From Chloroflexota bacterium (GTDB lineage Bacteria; Chloroflexota; UBA11872; VXNJ01), in NCBI GenBank assembly GCA_026708165.1, contig JAPOVO010000368.1, forward strand, positions 1 to 6,909: 6,909 bases of DNA. The letters run 5' to 3'. The notes beneath the pieces were generated by a model. That model did no database searches. It was not told the origin of the DNA and saw nothing but the letters and a program-made list of their open reading frames with translations. The translations under genes and the position numbers were made by a program. Shown here in pieces: positions 5,023 to 6,909 of the stretch (within the stretch, counting starts at the first letter, position 1; each line of letters starts with the position of its first letter).

Positions 5023-6207
5023 TCAAGCCGCGGCGGCCGCGCCTTTGGCTCGAAGTCCGTCCAGGTCGACGATCCGGCGTTCTCGCTGGGCCTCATCCCC
5101 GCCGATTCCGACCACCACGGACTCCCTGCCGGCCTCGGCGGTTGCCGTCGATTCGCCCTCGCCCCCTGCGATACGGTTTCTCAAGTCGTCCATAAGGCCG
5201 GGGATGCCTAGCGGACCGCTGGACGCGGCCTTGAGATCGAATCGCCACGACTGCTGCGGGCGGAAACGGTCGACCTCGATCTCGTTTCGGTCAAGATCGG
5301 CGCGTATCTCGCCCTCGTCCCCGACGATCAGCAGCTCACGCCGGGTCCGATGCCCCAGAAACAGCGCAGAGAAAGAGACTCGCACGCCGTTCGCGTATTC
5401 GATCATGAAGTGCTGGCTGTCGACGATGTCCTTGTCGATGTGGTAGACGCAGTGGTCGGTATATGGCGAGGGGGGCCGTTCTGCGAAAGCGTGCGGACCG
5501 TAGAACGGACAGATCGGGGCGCGGTCGCATTCGGAGCAGCGCATCGCGGCGTCGTCTCGCGGAAGAAAGTAGTCAAGGCCGCCGAACGAGGCTATGTGAG
5601 TGGCGCGGTCGCCGACGTACCAGTTGATGATGTCGAAGTCATGGCCGCACATGCTGAGGGCAAAGCTGCCCATGTCCGAGCGGTGCCGGTTGTGCGACCG
5701 CATGAAGTGGGTCGACGCGAACGTGTACTTGAGAACCAGACGGCCATCGATCTGGGTCAGCCTGCCGATGGCCCCGTCGTCGATCAATTCCTTGATCTTC
5801 GAATAAAAGGGCGTGTACCGGAGGACCAGTCCCACGGTGATATCGACCCCGGCGGATTCGGCGGCGAGCGCCACCCGATAGGCGCCCTCCACGGAGTCCG
5901 CGATCGGTTTTTCGAGCAGTATGGGGATTCCCAACTTCATCGAAGCAAGGGACACCTCCTCGTGCGTCGTGTCGGGCGAGGTGATTATCAGACCGTCGAG
6001 CGGCACCCCGGAATCCACGAGAGCTTCGGTGTTCGCATACCGCGCTCCGGCCGGAACGCCGAACTCGTCGGCATAGGTGTTCATGCGATCCTGACTCTTG
6101 CTGGCGACCGCGGCAAAGGTGAACTGCCGCGGATTCGCCGCTATATGCGCGCCATAAGAGCGCGCCTGGTCGCCGGTGCCGATCAGACCGATTCGCTGGG
6201 TCGCCAT
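5023..6207 (-). CDS. Gfo/Idh/MocA family oxidoreductase
   Basis: A 394-residue cytoplasmic NAD(P)-dependent dehydrogenase. The N-terminal Rossmann fold starts with RIGLIGTGDQA (GxGxxA, residues 7-15), then 'DGLIITSPDTTHEE' (71-84), then LLEKPIA (97-103) with the family lysine K100. In the C-terminal alpha/beta domain, GHDFDIINW (188-196) supplies H189 and D192 of the conserved GxHxxDxxxW site. Members oxidise or reduce sugars, inositols and similar polyols; the substrate cannot be deduced. A cysteine group, C224-x2-C227-x5-C233 and C253 with neighbouring H252 and H256, interrupts the C-terminal domain and looks like a metal-binding or structural insert seen in part of the family. The last 30 or so residues are charged, then end in an alanine-rich tail. 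The ATG has GGAGAG about seven bases upstream. It lies on the same strand as the sulfurtransferase but 180 bases after it. Confidence 0.93.
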   Translation of the reverse strand: MATQRIGLIGTGDQARSYGAHIAANPRQFTFAAVASKSQDRMNTYADEFGVPAGARYANTEALVDSGVPLDGLIITSPDTTHEEVSLASMKLGIPILLEKPIADSVEGAYRVALAAESAGVDITVGLVLRYTPFYSKIKELIDDGAIGRLTQIDGRLVLKYTFASTHFMRSHNRHRSDMGSFALSMCGHDFDIINWYVGDRATHIASFGGLDYFLPRDDAAMRCSECDRAPICPFYGPHAFAERPPSPYTDHCVYHIDKDIVDSQHFMIEYANGVRVSFSALFLGHRTRRELLIVGDEGEIRADLDRNEIEVDRFRPQQSWRFDLKAASSGPLGIPGLMDDLRNRIAGGEGESTATAEAGRESVVVGIGGDEAQRERRIVDLDGLRAKGAAAAA

Positions 6208-6217
6208 AGTTATCTCT

Positions 6218-6231
6218 CCGGCCGCTGCCGG
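6218..6231 (-). promoter_or_regulatory. Small hairpin overlapping the ribosome site of the oxidoreductase gene
   Basis: CCGGC-AGCG-GCCGG (minus-strand reading) forms five GC pairs with a tetraloop. The final GG of the stem is the first part of the GGAGAG ribosome site, so the hairpin could partly mask it. Short GC hairpins are common in this base composition. Confidence 0.25.
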
Positions 6232-6334
6232 AATGAATTGACACTATCAAGCGACAGGATATACGCCGGAAGCGTTGGACCGCAGGATTGGCCCAACTCG
6301 GCCCTAATGCGGGGCGCGTGTTTCCAGCTTGCAC

Positions 6335-6365
6335 GCACGGGAACGGACCGGGGCCATCCCCGTGC
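6335..6365 (-). terminator. Weak candidate terminator hairpin after the sulfurtransferase gene
   Basis: GCACGGG (6335-6341) pairs with CCCGTGC (6359-6365), seven pairs over a 17-base loop. Alternatively CGGGG (6349-6353) pairs with CCCCG (6358-6362) around CCAT. It begins about 22 bases past the stop of the minus-strand sulfurtransferase. No T-tract follows. Apart from this and the small hairpin near the oxidoreductase start, I see no convincing signal in 6208-6387; no clear promoter was found there. Confidence 0.25.
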
Positions 6366-6387
6366 TAAGCCAGCCCCCTCGTGGGAC

Positions 6388-6909
6388 CTACTTCTCGATG
6401 GGCATCCCGATCATGCTGCCCCACTCGGTCCATGAACCGTCATAGTTGGTCACGTTGGGATATCCGAGAAGCTCCTTGAGCACGAACCAGGTGTGGGACG
6501 AGCGCTCGCCGATACGGCAGTAGGCGATGATGTCCTTGTCGCCCGTGATGCCACGGGATCCGTAGATCTGCGCTAGGTCGTCGGCGGACTTGAAGGAGCC
6601 GTCATCAGCTACGGCTTCGAGCCAGGGTATGTTGGTGGCCCCCGGAATGTGTCCGGTACGCTGCGCCGTTTCGGGCAGGCCCGGAGGCGCCATGATCTCG
6701 CCCGTGAACTCGGCCGGCGATCTCACGTCAACCAATTCCACGTTCTGGTCGAGCGCTTCGAGTACCTGATTCTGGAACGAACGAATGGAGAGATCGGCTT
6801 CGGGGGCGTCGTATTCCGCCGGCTCGACGTCCGGCGCGTCGGTAACAAGCGGCCTGCCCTCCTGCTCCCACTTGACTCGCCCGCCGTTCATAAGCTGAAC
6901 GTTGTCTTG
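6388..6909 (-). CDS. Thiosulfate sulfurtransferase (two-domain rhodanese), C-terminal portion, cut by window edge
   Basis: The minus-strand frame is open to the window end (visible N-terminus QDNVQLMNGGRVKWEQEGRPL) and stops at 6388-6390, giving 173 residues. 'MNGGRVKWEQEGRPL' is the usual end of the first, non-catalytic rhodanese domain, so the true start is outside and the ATG at 6889-6891 is internal. The second domain follows: VELVDVRSPAEF, then RTGHIPGATNIPW, then the active-site loop YCRIGERSSH, whose cysteine (residue 131 of the visible part) carries the persulfide. It ends with NYDGSWTEWGS. The CRIGERS loop is of the thiosulfate sulfurtransferase type seen in actinobacterial CysA2/CysA3-like proteins, not the CGSGVT loop of mercaptopyruvate sulfurtransferases. 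The expected reaction is transfer of sulfane sulfur from thiosulfate to cyanide or another thiophilic acceptor in the cytoplasm; the physiological acceptor is unknown. Confidence 0.93.
   Translation of the reverse strand, partial: QDNVQLMNGGRVKWEQEGRPLVTDAPDVEPAEYDAPEADLSIRSFQNQVLEALDQNVELVDVRSPAEFTGEIMAPPGLPETAQRTGHIPGATNIPWLEAVADDGSFKSADDLAQIYGSRGITGDKDIIAYCRIGERSSHTWFVLKELLGYPNVTNYDGSWTEWGSMIGMPIEK

Noticed and set aside
5350..6435. Long plus-strand open frame of 361 codons opposite the oxidoreductase
   Set aside because: It is antisense to a gene with full Gfo/Idh/MocA motifs, shows no recognisable domain, and is typical of spurious frames in high-GC coding DNA.

Overview
The window is high-GC bacterial DNA, roughly 60% G+C by eye. 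It carries six complete protein genes, two genes cut by the window edges, and short intergenic gaps. TTG starts with good ribosome sites, a CRIGERS-type sulfurtransferase, a Gfo/Idh/MocA oxidoreductase and scattered DUF families suggest a free-living soil or marine bacterium such as a Chloroflexota or Actinomycetota member. That assignment is inference; no marker gene is present. I see no insertion sequence, phage gene, CRISPR array, tRNA or rRNA.

Layout. Left edge: the N-terminus of a probable SAM-dependent methyltransferase (1-153, minus) diverges from a metallo-beta-lactamase-fold hydrolase (248-946, plus). Then come an SRPBCC ligand-binding protein (1161-1601, plus) and a KtrB/TrkH-type K+ transporter subunit (1881-3293, plus). 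Facing the transporter is a minus-strand multidomain protein, DUF1905 + YdeI/OmpD-associated + zinc knuckle + DUF5655 (3371-4285). It diverges from a DUF5946 protein (4490-4981, plus). The right end holds two minus-strand genes, a Gfo/Idh/MocA oxidoreductase (5023-6207) and the C-terminal part of a two-domain thiosulfate sulfurtransferase (6388-6909, cut by the edge).

The genes do not form one pathway. Strand changes and gaps of 77-279 bases between most of them suggest mostly single-gene transcription units.

The strongest unexplained signal is the leader of the K+ transporter. Bases 1735-1746 are complementary to the first 12 bases of the coding sequence (1881-1892): ten contiguous Watson-Crick pairs, one G-U and one A-U. 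This closes a domain with several internal hairpins and would bury the AUG. It looks like a cis-regulatory RNA, possibly a divergent c-di-AMP-type switch, though the class is not established. A second leader of interest precedes the DUF5946 gene: a hairpin, a Shine-Dalgarno, and a 9-codon mini-ORF whose stop overlaps the TTG start.
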